This document shows positions 41,741 through 52,249 of a stretch of 64,000 bases of DNA, piece after piece. Origin of the DNA: Mixophyes australis. Lineage: Eukaryota > Chordata > Amphibia > Anura > Limnodynastidae. Each line of letters starts with the position of its first letter. The first letter of the stretch is position 1. The stretch covers positions 127,700,098 through 127,764,097 of the forward strand of contig JAVHZZ010000005.1 in the NCBI GenBank assembly GCA_036250195.1. Reading direction: 5' to 3'. The translations under genes and the position numbers were made by a program. The notes beneath the pieces are model-generated. The model was not told the origin of the DNA. It did no database searches and saw only the letters and a list, made by a program, of their open reading frames with translations.

Positions 41741-43921
41741 ATATTCCCAACAAATTTAAGCTGAAACAGGCGCTTAAAGTGCAATACCACACATAAGTGA
41801 TGAAAATAGAAGCAATTATACTTATTTTGAATAAGATGGCAGCTCCCAAAACATCCGACACCTGTCTGCAAGTGTCAACCTAATGTGAAATATAAAAGAG
41901 AAGGGGCGCCAAACATAGTGCATTAAATGTAGATTACAGTGAATATAAATCTCATATATGCAAGTTCCGTACCAGAGATTCAAATATTTATCAGCTTGAT
42001 ATGTATACCAGTGATTCTCTCCCAAGTACCGTCTGTTTAGGACCCGCTGGAACCAAAAGTATGTTCTGACAGATAATTCTCCCAGGAACGTGTAACACAA
42101 CTCTGGAGTGTCTACAACTCAAACACAGGCACAATAGTGTAGTAACATCAAGCACATGTCAATTAAATGTGGTAAATCCTTTTAATAAAACAGAGGCACT
42201 ATGCCTCACACTGCGGCTCGGTAAAAAATACTCGTACATGAATCACAATTAAAAACAGCTTATCTGTCCTGTAACCGTGCGCTAATAGATCTTAATGCAG
42301 GGTAATTCTGGCCAGGACACCCATGCTCACACACGGCTCCAGTAACAGCGATAAATCCCCGACTCGTTTCGTCCAGCCTTTCCGGACTTTCTCAAGGGGT
42401 AATAATCAGGATACATGCCACTCCGACTTAAATAGTGAGGTTAGTATAACAGGACCAATCGAAAATAACTCCGGATTGTAGATAGAACTCCCACAGTCGC
42501 GATACCTCACTTCCGGTATCTCACTTCCGGACAGCGGAGGTTATATAAGCATTAGGTAAAAAAAGGCAATCAAAACTCACAAACAATGGAACATAGCTGG
42601 ATAATATAAACGGCAATAAGTAGACATATGTAAATAAAGGTGACATTAATTCACCAAATCACATGAAGTTGAATAAAACATATTGACACATTACCATATT
42701 AAACGCTGCCCACTGGAGGCTCACTATACACGGCTGTGCACACCAAAACTAACTAATACATAGTACTCCTAACTATACATTTAAAATGGTATGCTCCAGC
42801 AGTGTATATCTAGAAAAACAAATAACCAACTGATATACACGTCAGCAGAGGACAACACAAGGTGTGATCCATTTAGAATCAATAGAACATGGCTAATTAG
42901 TGAAAAATGTACATAATATACACATGTGAATGAAATTAAGACACATGAGCAATTAGGAATCGAGAGTTATACTCACCCGGGCACTCCCACTTCCGGTCCC
43001 TGCTCTCCTGCTCCTCTCCGTCACCTGTGGACGACAGAAAACAACATGGCCTCCCTCTATTCTACACGTGAGACTAGAATGTACCACCCACACAACTGAT
43101 ACTTGCTAACAACAGGCGCCCTGGCACTACAACAACTAATGGTCGGGTAACAAAACTTCACCAAGTACTTTGTGTAGTGTACTCTCTAAACCTCCTCCCT
43201 CTACCTATGGGCAACACCATCATCTTCTCACTATGGGGTCACGCACAGAATCCTAAGAACCAGTTGCCACCTGCACAAACGGGACTCACTGGAGCAATGC
43301 GCCACAAGGGTGGTGGCTTCCGCTCAGAACCGTCAGTGGCCACTGTCAGAACTCGAGACGGTCGCGTTCACCCTAGTGGAGACATCGCCCCAGTATGGAA
43401 CCATCAGGGACCTTGCCAGAACTCAGACTGGGACACCCAATTGGAACCACGGGACGCAACACCTGAAACTCAAAAGGGCTGTGCTGCACTGCCAGTGAGG
43501 TGCCCAATCACTGCCTCAGGAATTCCTCATAACCCCAGGGACCTACGGGATGGGAAGGACTACCATGTGTCCTACCCTCACTGCGGGTGTGCTCTAACTA
43601 ACCCCTTGTCCCCACAGACACAGAGAATCATAGGATTACAGTAAGGAGTACAAGCGCCTACCGTTATTCGGGGCCTGGCGTCTTGCACCTGGAAAGAAAC
43701 ATACACAGCACAACCTAACAATACACAATGCTGTATTTCACCACACAGGTTCAATAACACCTTGCTACTGTATATGGGAGGCTGGCAACAGAAGGCATCT
43801 ACCTCTCCTACCTAACCAGCCAGTTATGTAGAACAGTAAGAGGAGCCTCCTGCTCAACTGTTATCTCAGGTCTATTGCCTGACGTTAACCCTTTCGTGCC
43901 ACACTACACTCCTGGGTCTTG
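41741..43921. other. Unassigned DNA, probably repeat-derived
   Basis: No protein-like frame; the 155-codon frame at 43177-43644 has no motif and low complexity of origin. A CGTTTCG hairpin motif lies at 42359-42402. ACTTCCGG occurs three times between 42508 and 42532 and again near 42988. The stretch may hold one or two non-autonomous elements whose ends I cannot define. Confidence 0.4.
42359..42402 (+). repeat. Second CGTTTCG hairpin motif
   Basis: GACTCGTTTCGTCCAGCCTT, then TCCGGACTTTCTCAAGGGGT. The inner palindrome TCCAG..CCGGA separates CGTTTCG from CTTTCTCAAGG, the same architecture as at 39371. Confidence 0.6.
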
Positions 43922-44203
43922 CGCCCTGTCCTAACTCAGGGCTCTCACGCCCACTCTCTAACTATAAGAGCCGTATGCCCTGACTCTGACAACTGGGGCC
44001 TTGTGCCCCTCTCTAGCCATGAGCCTTGTGCCCTTCTCCAACTATAGGGCCTTGTGCACTCTTTACTGGGCATTATGCCCCTCTCTAACTGTGGGCTATA
44101 AGCCCAGCTAACTAGGGCCTTATGCCCGGAATCTAACTATAGGGCCTTATGCCCTTTTCTAACTTATGAGCTTTAAGCCCAGCTAACTAGGGCTTTGTGC
44201 CCA
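43922..44203. repeat. Degenerate minisatellite of about 30 bp
   Basis: Variants of GGGCCTTGTGCCC plus TCTAACTATA or AGCTAACTA recur about nine times with spacing of 25-40 bp. Divergence between copies is high. Confidence 0.7.
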
Positions 44204-44227
44204 GAAATTGGTGCCGCTGCAAGCGCT

Positions 44228-44334
44228 GATTGGCTTTCCGCAGCAGCAATAATTCAAATGGCCGGAGGTGAGCCAGGATTGGGTCACCTGTCCAGCCACT
44301 GATTGGCCAGCAGGGGAAGGTGAGCCCTGATTGG
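44228..44334 (+). promoter_or_regulatory. Cluster of four GATTGG (inverted CCAAT) boxes
   Basis: GATTGG starts at 44228, 44277, 44301 and 44329, within 107 bp. The surrounding sequence is GC-richer than its flanks. NF-Y-type CCAAT boxes in such clusters are common in promoters, often reading on the - strand. A Harbinger-like coding fragment on - lies to the right, so if it is a promoter it does not obviously drive that. Function is inference. Confidence 0.4.
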
Positions 44335-44539
44335 TTCACTTGCCCTCCGCTGCTGGGACCTATGGAAAAGAAAGAAAAGTACTCACTGGCGCTGGAACGC
44401 AGGAACTGTGAGTTGTCTTCTTTCTCTTCTTTCTTCGCCCTCTTCATGGGCACAGCAGCAGCAGGGTACATCTCTACAGTGGTGACATTGCTGTGCTGTA
44501 TATTAGGTCAGCTAGTGTCCTTCCTGTGGTCAAAGATCA

Positions 44540-44813
44540 TAGGGTGGCAACCAGTGTCTGCTCTTTAATGGGTGTCCTCCTTCTGGATGAGTGAGGTGAC
44601 AAGCTGGAGCAGTTCTGGAATGTGGGATCAGTCATCAAGCAGGAAATTCCTGAAGTCATCAGGGTTGTTGTCCTGTATCTTCTGTAGCAGGGGCATTTGT
44701 GAAAAGGAGTCTCTCCTCTGCAACCACTCCTTGGTCGAATAAGTCAGATTTTTCTTTCCCTCCGGGTCTGTGTTTACAGTGTACTTGCCATAGCAAGAAG
44801 CAACAAACCACAA
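44540..44813 (-). pseudogene. N-terminal fragment of a second Harbinger-type transposase
   Basis: On -, the sequence reads RRDSFSQMPLLQKIQDNNPDDFRNFL, close to the start of many Harbinger transposases, which have a PDDFRNFLRM block. It stops after LLDD, then degenerate LVTSLIQKEDTH resembles the following ITKQDT region. About 90 codons survive; no catalytic domain is nearby. It is a different lineage from the copy at 5.4 kb. Confidence 0.65.
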
Positions 44814-45039
44814 GCTTTCTGTTGATTTATTGTGCCCATTATATTAAAATAAATCATAGTAATTGTGCAGTTGTGAACAGAGTTGATGAACGCAAACTAT
44901 ACACAAAGTTGTATAATAGAATAAATTGAGATAATGTATTTCCTTTTCCCAAATCTTTGTTTTGTGGGTGTTGTGTGCACTGAGGTTCAGCCTTTTATTT
45001 AAATGTATTTAGTATATTGCTGTTGTGAGGCAAGATCTC

Positions 45040-45487
45040 TCGGTGTTAATCAGTATCTCAATGCTCGGAATACCGACAGCCACTATTCCTAAAAAAAAAG
45101 AACGATTGATGGCAATATACACTTATCTTCACAGCGACTGCGTGGATTTCCGAAGACTTCGATTTCCGAAGACTCTGTTATGCAACGCGTGGTAATAACA
45201 AAGATGCTGCATGCCGGCGCTGGATTGTGACATAGCCGAACACATTTAAAGAGGTACTTTAATTATACCGTTAGGGTTCTGATACTTATCTGATGTCACA
45301 GTCCAACGCCGGCATGCAGCATCTTTGGAATTGCCATGCAACGCATAGCAGAGTCTTCGGAAATCCACGCCGTCGCTGTCAAGGTAAGTGTATATTTTCA
45401 TCATGTAGTTATTTAACAAATCATTATTTTTTTTTAGGAATACTGGTTATTGTTATCCCGAGCATCAGGATACTGTACCCCACCCAT
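45040..45487. repeat. Large imperfect palindrome, about 190-bp arms
   Basis: Left arm 45040-45233 and right arm 45292-45487 are inverted copies separated by 58 bp. Shared inverted words include GATGTCACA(A/G)TCCA, CGCCGGCATGCAGCATCTTT, AGAGTCTTCGGAAATCCACG and TTTTTTTTAGGAATA. It is a fold-back repeat, likely a non-autonomous transposon. The right end may extend to GTGTACCCAGCCTAG at 45690. Confidence 0.85.
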
Positions 45488-45690
45488 ATCTCTGCACAGT
45501 GTGTGCGGAGTCACAACCGTTTGAGACGATGCTTATGACAGACAAAAATCACAGTTCGAACGTAAAATCGTTTAAAACATCAATAGTGTGTACGCATGAA
45601 TCGGCATGCTGATTGGAACTTCAGTCATTGATAAAATCGCTAACAATATTGCGTCATTAGAAATTCCCTATACTGTGTACCCAGCCTAGA

Positions 45691-46647
45691 GTAACCAAAG
45701 AACATGTTGTTCTTGGAAAATCTTAATGCATTTCTATAAGCCTAAAATCAAAGTTTACTCAATTAGATTTGATCAATGTACACGCAGGTGTTATGTTTCA
45801 TTCACTCATTGTTGAATTGTATGTTAGTACACCCTGTACAATATAAAGCCCTCTAGTTTTAACAGCAGTAGAAAACGCCTAGGGAGAAATGCTGCTGTGA
45901 CAATCTTATGTTCTGAACACTGCGAATGGTGCACTTTTGCCCTGGATGTTTGGATTCTTCATTGGAGTGGACATTTTTGAGCAAGGAAGCTGCCATTCTT
46001 TTAAAGTATCTGTCGGGAACATAGAGAGCTTACAGTTATTTATAAGGGATAAATCATAACTGCAGTGTAAATAGGTTCTATCAAATGAATCCATGGATAA
46101 ATTGAGCTGTTAAAATGTGAAATGTGAAGACAGAGTCTGATGTAAATGTATTTGATGACTTTGCACATTCCAGTCTGAAAAGATTAAAGTGTCACCTGTG
46201 GCAGCTTCAAAGGAATCCTGCTGTGAGATAGCCTGGGCTGGGATGGAGTTTTTGGACACCTGAATAGACTTTGTGGGGCCGATCACAGCTGGAGATCCTT
46301 GTAGGCATCATGTGAAGGCCTATACAGGTATATAGAATTATGAGCGTCAAAGGAAAATGTCTTCATAGTTCATATTTTGGGAAATCTGGGTGTCACTCCA
46401 TACTGAGGAGCAGAAATCACACCAGGGTTGTGAATGACAGGAACGGGTGGTGTCCGGGAACAGCTAAAATCACATATCTTTGGAAAAGGTATGTCACATT
46501 GTCAAAATGTCATCATGTTTGGTATCAAAAGATGGACAGAGTCATAGGAGATTTATTAATGGATCGATTTGATGCTCTACAGAAAAGTTAGATCACATAG
46601 TAGAATTGGTTACTAAATCAGGCAACGTGCAAATGGTGATTGAAAAA
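45691..46647. other. Unassigned DNA
   Basis: No protein-like frame, hairpin or tandem repeat recognised. Mixed base composition. Confidence 0.5.
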
Positions 46648-47363
46648 AGTGTCACAGGCCACAACCCCCTGGGGGCAGGGACAGGTCTTTACAATTCTGA
46701 GATTAGAAACAGGAAATTGTCAGACTTTCTGTGAAATCATTTCACATTGATAAGCTGTCCATCTTCCAAGCCAAATTTCCCTTGGCCAGAATGCAATTCA
46801 TGTAAGTGCTAACCTGAATGTAACCCCTTTTATTTTAAACTGTTTTGCTTGTGTATGTCAATCTATTAATTGTTTATTCAGTATTTTTTATATCCGTATG
46901 CCCTGTACTTTTGTATATTAAATCTATAATTTAATATGTTGCGTCCTTGATACTTTAACGAATCCATTAGCCTGTTAAGAACAAATAGCTTGACCAAGTT
47001 AACCCAGTGTGTGATTTGTTGATACATTTGATTTACAAGCTGTGTGTGCTTGCATTTACGTTTGTGCAACACATTGGAGGTGTGAAGAGTTAACCCTGTG
47101 CTTGCTGGTGTGGGTCTTGCCAGTCTGTGGATATCTAGAAGCCTGTCTGCCAGTGTGGGACAGTATATTGGGGTACTATTGCCCGTATTCAATAGGTGGT
47201 GGCAAACCTGAAGTATCTGGGGGTGTGAGAGCGCTGTGTATGGGGGCAATTCAGTAGGTCTATAACCTGTGTGATAGGTAGAGATAGACTGTGAGCTGGA
47301 GTCGTGTGACTTCATACAGCAAACACCCCCAAAGTCATAGCGGCTGAGAGCGTGTTCGTGACA
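46648..47363. mobile_element. Possible solo LTR
   Basis: It starts TGTCACAGGCCACAACC and ends GTTCGTGACA, TG..CA ends in the style of Gypsy LTRs, with a length of about 716 bp. No matching 5-bp duplication flanks it (AAAAG left, GTATC right), so the call is weak. Confidence 0.3.
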
Positions 47364-48667
47364 GTATCCATTGCAACTTGTACCTGAGTTACAGATAATC
47401 TAATGTATTTTAATAACGATTCCACTTGATCCTACTTATCCTCTTGGGAGAATGTTGGAAAAAAATTATGATAAGAGCAAGCTTGATGTCAACATATAAG
47501 TGGTTTGACACGGATTTATTAATCCTTCCCCTATATCCTGGTATTCTCATAAGCATAAATAAATTACCCTATCTGGTACATAGTTTGAATATTTAATCTA
47601 TTTTAATAAACAGGAAGGGTGACCCAGATAGCGCTCCAAGGAGAATGTGGTGCACTTATATTAGTTTCCTGCATGTAAAAAGGCATGATATTAATCTGGA
47701 ATGAAATAATGGTCAATAGTAACCACCCACTTCCACTACCCCCAAGTGTGCTCTTCAGTTGGTATAATAATAGTGCACAATGTTCAGAAAAGTTAACAGA
47801 GCCAAACAATGAAATATGTTTGAAACACACCTCTATATGAAATTAGATTCATACAACCAACTTGTTGTATGAACCAACCAAACGGTTGCTCCACCTTAGG
47901 AAAAATACTAATCCTACCAGGGACCTACCTTTAGGCAAGCCAGTTACTGGCCTAGGAAGAAAACACAAGTGTTTTTTTTGAATGGGTAGAGGAGTTAAAG
48001 TAAATGTCCAAGGTATTTAGCTGGCCTAGGGTATCTGTACTCTACTCTGAATGCCAGTAAGTTCTGGCCTAGGAATGGGGACTGCAGATATTCATAGTAG
48101 GGAAGCTTCCCGTACAAATATTTTACTCTCCAAAAGTGAGGGTGCAACCAAGTGCAACGTGAAATGAGGGACACTCACCATAGTAATTGCCATCTTTTTT
48201 TCATTGGAATCTGTAGCTTAATAGATGTTGCCTGCAAAGGGGTGAGAAACAACAGCCCTCCCAAAGGGCTAAGCTATTTTCCAGTAGTATATGCCACCCT
48301 CTCTAGTGCTAGCTAACAACACCATCCAGTGCCCTGGTCCTAACAAGTCTCTAAGTGACCAGTAAGCTCTGCAAAACTAACTCCTAACACTAAGTGTAAT
48401 ATATTCCCCTGACTAAAAAGCTTAACAGTAAAACCCACAGTGAAATTAAGCTAACAGACAATGGAAGACAACAAGGAACGTACACCTACATTTAATGGGG
48501 ACCTGACTAATGGGTCCTATTTGAATGAGGGCAAAGAGAGATGTAAAGGGTAGTACTAGTGGGCTTGCTTTACCACACAATTACCAGCAGTGTACTACCT
48601 AAAGGCTGATCAACCACTGGACATTGGTTTTGGCATGGAAAATTAATTTTTAGTTGGAAAAAAGTAT
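47364..48667. other. Unassigned DNA
   Basis: No coding or repeat signature that I recognise. A short near-palindrome, AACCAACTTGTTG..GGTTG, lies near 47857. Confidence 0.5.
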
Positions 48668-49069
48668 AGGGCTGTTACGACTATGCCTATACTTTGTATG
48701 TGGCTGCGGCTGCAGTACCTCAATTCCACCAGAGGTGTTGCTCTTTTGTCCCTGAACTTTACACCTCACGTGTAGGAGTTAATATCCTTACCTGATTAAG
48801 TATCTGCATCTGTTTTTCGGCTTCATATACCTGCCTCAGTCTGTGTTCGGTGCAGTTCATCGTTTGTATCTGACTGCTGCTAGTCTCCTGTTTATACCCT
48901 GTTCCAGTTTGCTTTACTACTGCCTGATCTCTCATTGTGACCCTCTGCTTGATTATTGAATGCTGCTTATTTGCCTGTTGCCCTGACCTCTGCCTGATTA
49001 CCAAATTGTTTGTTCGCTTGTGACCCTGACCTCTGCTTGGCTACTGGATTCTACTTGTACGCTTGTTGC

Positions 49070-49105
49070 CCTGACCTCTGCCTGGTAGTGACGAGGCAGA
49101 GGTCA
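49070..49105. repeat. Hairpin in the solo LTR
   Basis: GACCTCTGCCT (49073-49083) is followed after a short loop by AGGCAGAGGTC (about 49094-49104). It uses the last copy of the LTR's tandem unit as one arm. A structure in the transcript leader is possible. Confidence 0.7.
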
Positions 49106-49437
49106 CTACTCCAGTGGGACTCAGCTTATCCGTCTGCTTCCCTGGACTGCCTTGTGCATCTGGCTATCTTGAATCGCGATCTCTGTCTCTTTAGTCTGGG
49201 GCCTCGTGTCTCCTGGCAATTGGGTAACTTAATCTACTTGTTTCTTGCATTTTGAACTGTATTTCTCATTTGAATCATTGCTTGGAACCTGTTGCTTCTG
49301 AGGATTATTCCTACAATTCATCACACCTGTTCAGATTTTGTGTATTGAAGGTATACCTGTTAATTCTGCTACCTGAAATCATCATATTTCATGAACTGAA
49401 TCCTTGTTTACATATTTTGCCTAAATAAAGACACTTG

Positions 49438-50088
49438 GGGGTAAATGTATCAAGGTCCGATTTTTTCAGCGTGTTAAAAACACGGCAAATTTTAGTTGAA
49501 AATTTCTCAGATGTATTAAGCTGCGATTTTTACCCTCATCTTCAAAATCGCTGGTCATCTCTGGCGCTTTGCTGCGATGTAAAACACTCCCGTGTTTAGC
49601 TAACTCTCCTCTGTTGTAGCAGCGTGTTCTATAAACCCATCACTGTTACACTGCCTGTCATACAGCCGGAGCACTGGCAGCTGTCAAAACTGAGAAAAAT
49701 TAATAAAAGTAAAAAAAAAAAAAGCGCGTGGGGTCCCCCTTCTATTCACTATTAACCCTAGTGCTGCCAGACTACTGCTGGTTCTGTGAAAATCGGGGAA
49801 AAAATTTGCGTGGGATCCCCCTGATTTTAACTGAACCAGCACTAGGCAAACCAGCCGGGGTTGTTGGCACTAAGTTTGCTAAATCGCAGCTTCATGCATT
49901 TAAGACTTGTATAGCCACAGTGGCAAACAGTCGGGAGTTTGATCTTTATCGATTTTGGAAATAGCGATTTTGACAGAAGCACAACTCTGGCGATTTTACA
50001 TGAAATCTCAGCTTCATACATCTGTGAGTTTCAACTCTCCCGAGAAAATCGCTGGATTTGCAAAATGGGACCTTGATACATTTACCCC
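49438..50088. mobile_element. 651-bp MITE inserted in the solo LTR
   Basis: Left end GGGGTAAATGTATCAAGGTC and inverted right end GGGGTAAATGTATCAAGGTC are identical over 20 bases. TTG lies on both sides, a 3-bp duplication as made by Harbinger-type elements. The interior has inverted AGCTGCGATTT / AAATC(T)CAGCTT parts and a GGGGTCCCCC / GGGATCCCCC pair. No coding capacity. Confidence 0.85.
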
Positions 50089-50145
50089 TTGGTTTTTCTA
50101 CTTCTGTTGCCGCGTCCAGAATTCACTAGGAATCATAACAAGGGC

Positions 50146-51848
50146 ATAGTCCAATGTGTTAGGGCTAGAAGGCTGCTACCATACTCTCCCTGAGAGTCCC
50201 CTGGCTATTGGATCTTCCTGGTGATCCAGTGATCCTGGTGATCCGGTGGTTGAGACCTAAGGAGGACAAGGTCTTAACTTTCGGCTTAATGTCACCGGTG
50301 GAGAGACAGAGTGCCTATGATGCTAGCTCCAAAATTAACAGTGCTCACAGGCCTAGTACCCGAGTTATCACTGTTAGTCATGGGCCTGAATTATGACTCA
50401 TGGTAGAGCAGGGGCTGACCAAAGGCCTGTGGGTAGGAAATCAAAACATACACAGAAGATTCCTACCTTTTGCAGCCATGCTTACCTGGGCAAACAGAGG
50501 GCACAGCAATAACATGCTCTCTTATCACCGTCCACTGCTCCAGTCCTCTTATGGATCTGGTTTCACCTCCTCAGGATCCTCAACATTAAATACAACATCT
50601 TCTGACATAACTCTCAGTGTCTTTTCTCCTCTCCGACATCTTCTGCCCATGATCGCTGTGTATGCTTCCAGAGCTCCTCTATTCCTGTTCTACACCGCCA
50701 AACTGCACAGGTGAATCTCTCAATGACTAAACATTGGCTGTTGCAGAAATGTGGTGAGCCCAAATTGGCTCACCTCTTAAATTCAAAATGCCCACGATGA
50801 GCCACTCATAGATCTCTGTGGACATTTTGACAGATTCACTGTTTCCAGTGTCCCTCTTTGCCTTGGCTGGGCCAAGTCTTCTACTGGCATCCTCAAAAAG
50901 TGGTTCCAAATTAAATAGTAATATAATATATTCTTACTGTGCCAGGCAATGCATTTTTGTCATAATGGCTGGTGGTATATTTGCTTGAATTTTACTAATC
51001 CAAGAGGCTAGGAGAGACATTTATCAGAAGATTAGTAAAATGTGCACAAGCAAGATTTACCACAGAGAGAATGTGACATTCCTACCAAATTTAATATAAT
51101 ATATATTAGGCTATATTTTATTCTAAATTATTTTATTGTGGCCTTTTAGACAAGTATATCTATATATGTATTCAGTGCTCAAAATAGGGCAGGCATGTGC
51201 CAATATGGTGTACCTGAACTTCTTCTCCCCACTTCATTTAAGTTGCACACATGCTCTGCTACACTTGCAGAGCTATGTGTGCACTAGACTTGCAGCCGCA
51301 GATGATATGATCCCTTCCCGCCCTGCCCCTATTACCCTATGTGTGTCTGTGACTGTCTCCTCCCTGCGTATGTGTGTCTGTCCTCCCTGCCCTCCCTCTG
51401 TGTCTCTGGATCCATCCTCTCTGCTTTCACTGTGTGTGACTAACAAGTCACATGGGACATGCACCATGTGACAGGGGTCGTCCTATGCGAGCAGGCTCCA
51501 AAAGACTATCCTACACAGTGCAACTTAAAGATGGTAAAGGAAGGTGAGGGGGATTATTTTCTTAATGTAATAAGGAAGAAGAGGAGGATTTGCATTAATG
51601 TAATGAAGGAAGGGGGGATTGGTCTTAATGTAATGAGGGAAGAGCACATTGCTTTAAACTAATGAGGGAAGAGGGGTTTTCTGAATGTTATTAGGGAAGG
51701 GGGGGTTGTCCTAATGTATTGAGAGGTGGCCTTTTAATTTAATGATGGACTGTGGCTAGGGGCTAAGTTTGAGAAGAAAGATGGCTATTTATTAAATGTG
51801 ATTATGAATCATTTAAGGTCGGGGATGGTTGAAGGAAATAGGTATAAG
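50146..51848. other. Unassigned DNA with a degenerate minisatellite
   Basis: No protein-like frame. Bases 51536-51740 hold about five loose units of TTAATGTAATGAGGGAAGAGG type, roughly 40 bp each. Confidence 0.5.
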
Positions 51849-51977
51849 CAGTGTCAGACTGGGGCATGAAGGGCCCACCAGGGGAATGCAATGATAGGGG
51901 CGTATGAAATAGTGTGTGCGCCGATGCAAAACCTGAATGGCTGTGGTCAGCCACCAGATGGGTGGAAGTATAGTAAA

Positions 51978-52078
51978 ATAACTGCCCCAGTCACCTTACT
52001 TGAGTTATTCTTCTCCTTCTGGCACAGTGTCAAAAAGCAAGAATCACTACTCAGGTGACTGGGGCAGTGATTCTTATT
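51978..52078. repeat. Inverted repeat with about 38-bp arms
   Basis: ACTGCCCCAGTCACC on the left pairs with GGTGACTGGGGCAGT on the right; pairing extends outward and inward (TTGAG/CTCA.., AGAATCACT) with some mismatches. Loop about 20 bp. Confidence 0.85.
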
Positions 52079-52249
52079 TCCTTATTATTCATGGGAGACA
52101 TTGCGAGTTGGAGGAAGGCCAGTGGCAAATGCAGGATTTCTACAGGGGGTTTCCATGCTATACTACCAGAGTCCGCATGACCTAGCATCGCTGGCTATCA
52201 TTTTAGTCAGTGTGAGGCTACTTTCCTACCCCTTCCCATCCATTTCCAA

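Larger units (their letters stand above)
48673..50140 (+). mobile_element. Solo LTR (Gypsy-like), split by a MITE
   Basis: It starts TGTTACGACTATGCC and ends GGAATCATAACA. AGGGC lies on both sides (48668-48672 and 50141-50145), a perfect 5-bp duplication. Without the MITE the LTR is about 0.8 kb. It has degenerate tandem units of about 60 bp with GCCCTGACCTCTGCCTG (48930-49090) and AATAAAG (49423), a likely poly(A) signal just before the MITE. LTR type is inferred from these features; no coding region is present. Confidence 0.85.

Noticed and set aside
43177..43644. 155-codon hypothetical protein
   Set aside because: No motif, no splice or promoter context, and overlapping frames are open too.
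46648..47363. Confident solo LTR
   Set aside because: Ends look right (TGTCAC..GTGACA) but no 5-bp duplication flanks them, so it is listed only at low confidence.
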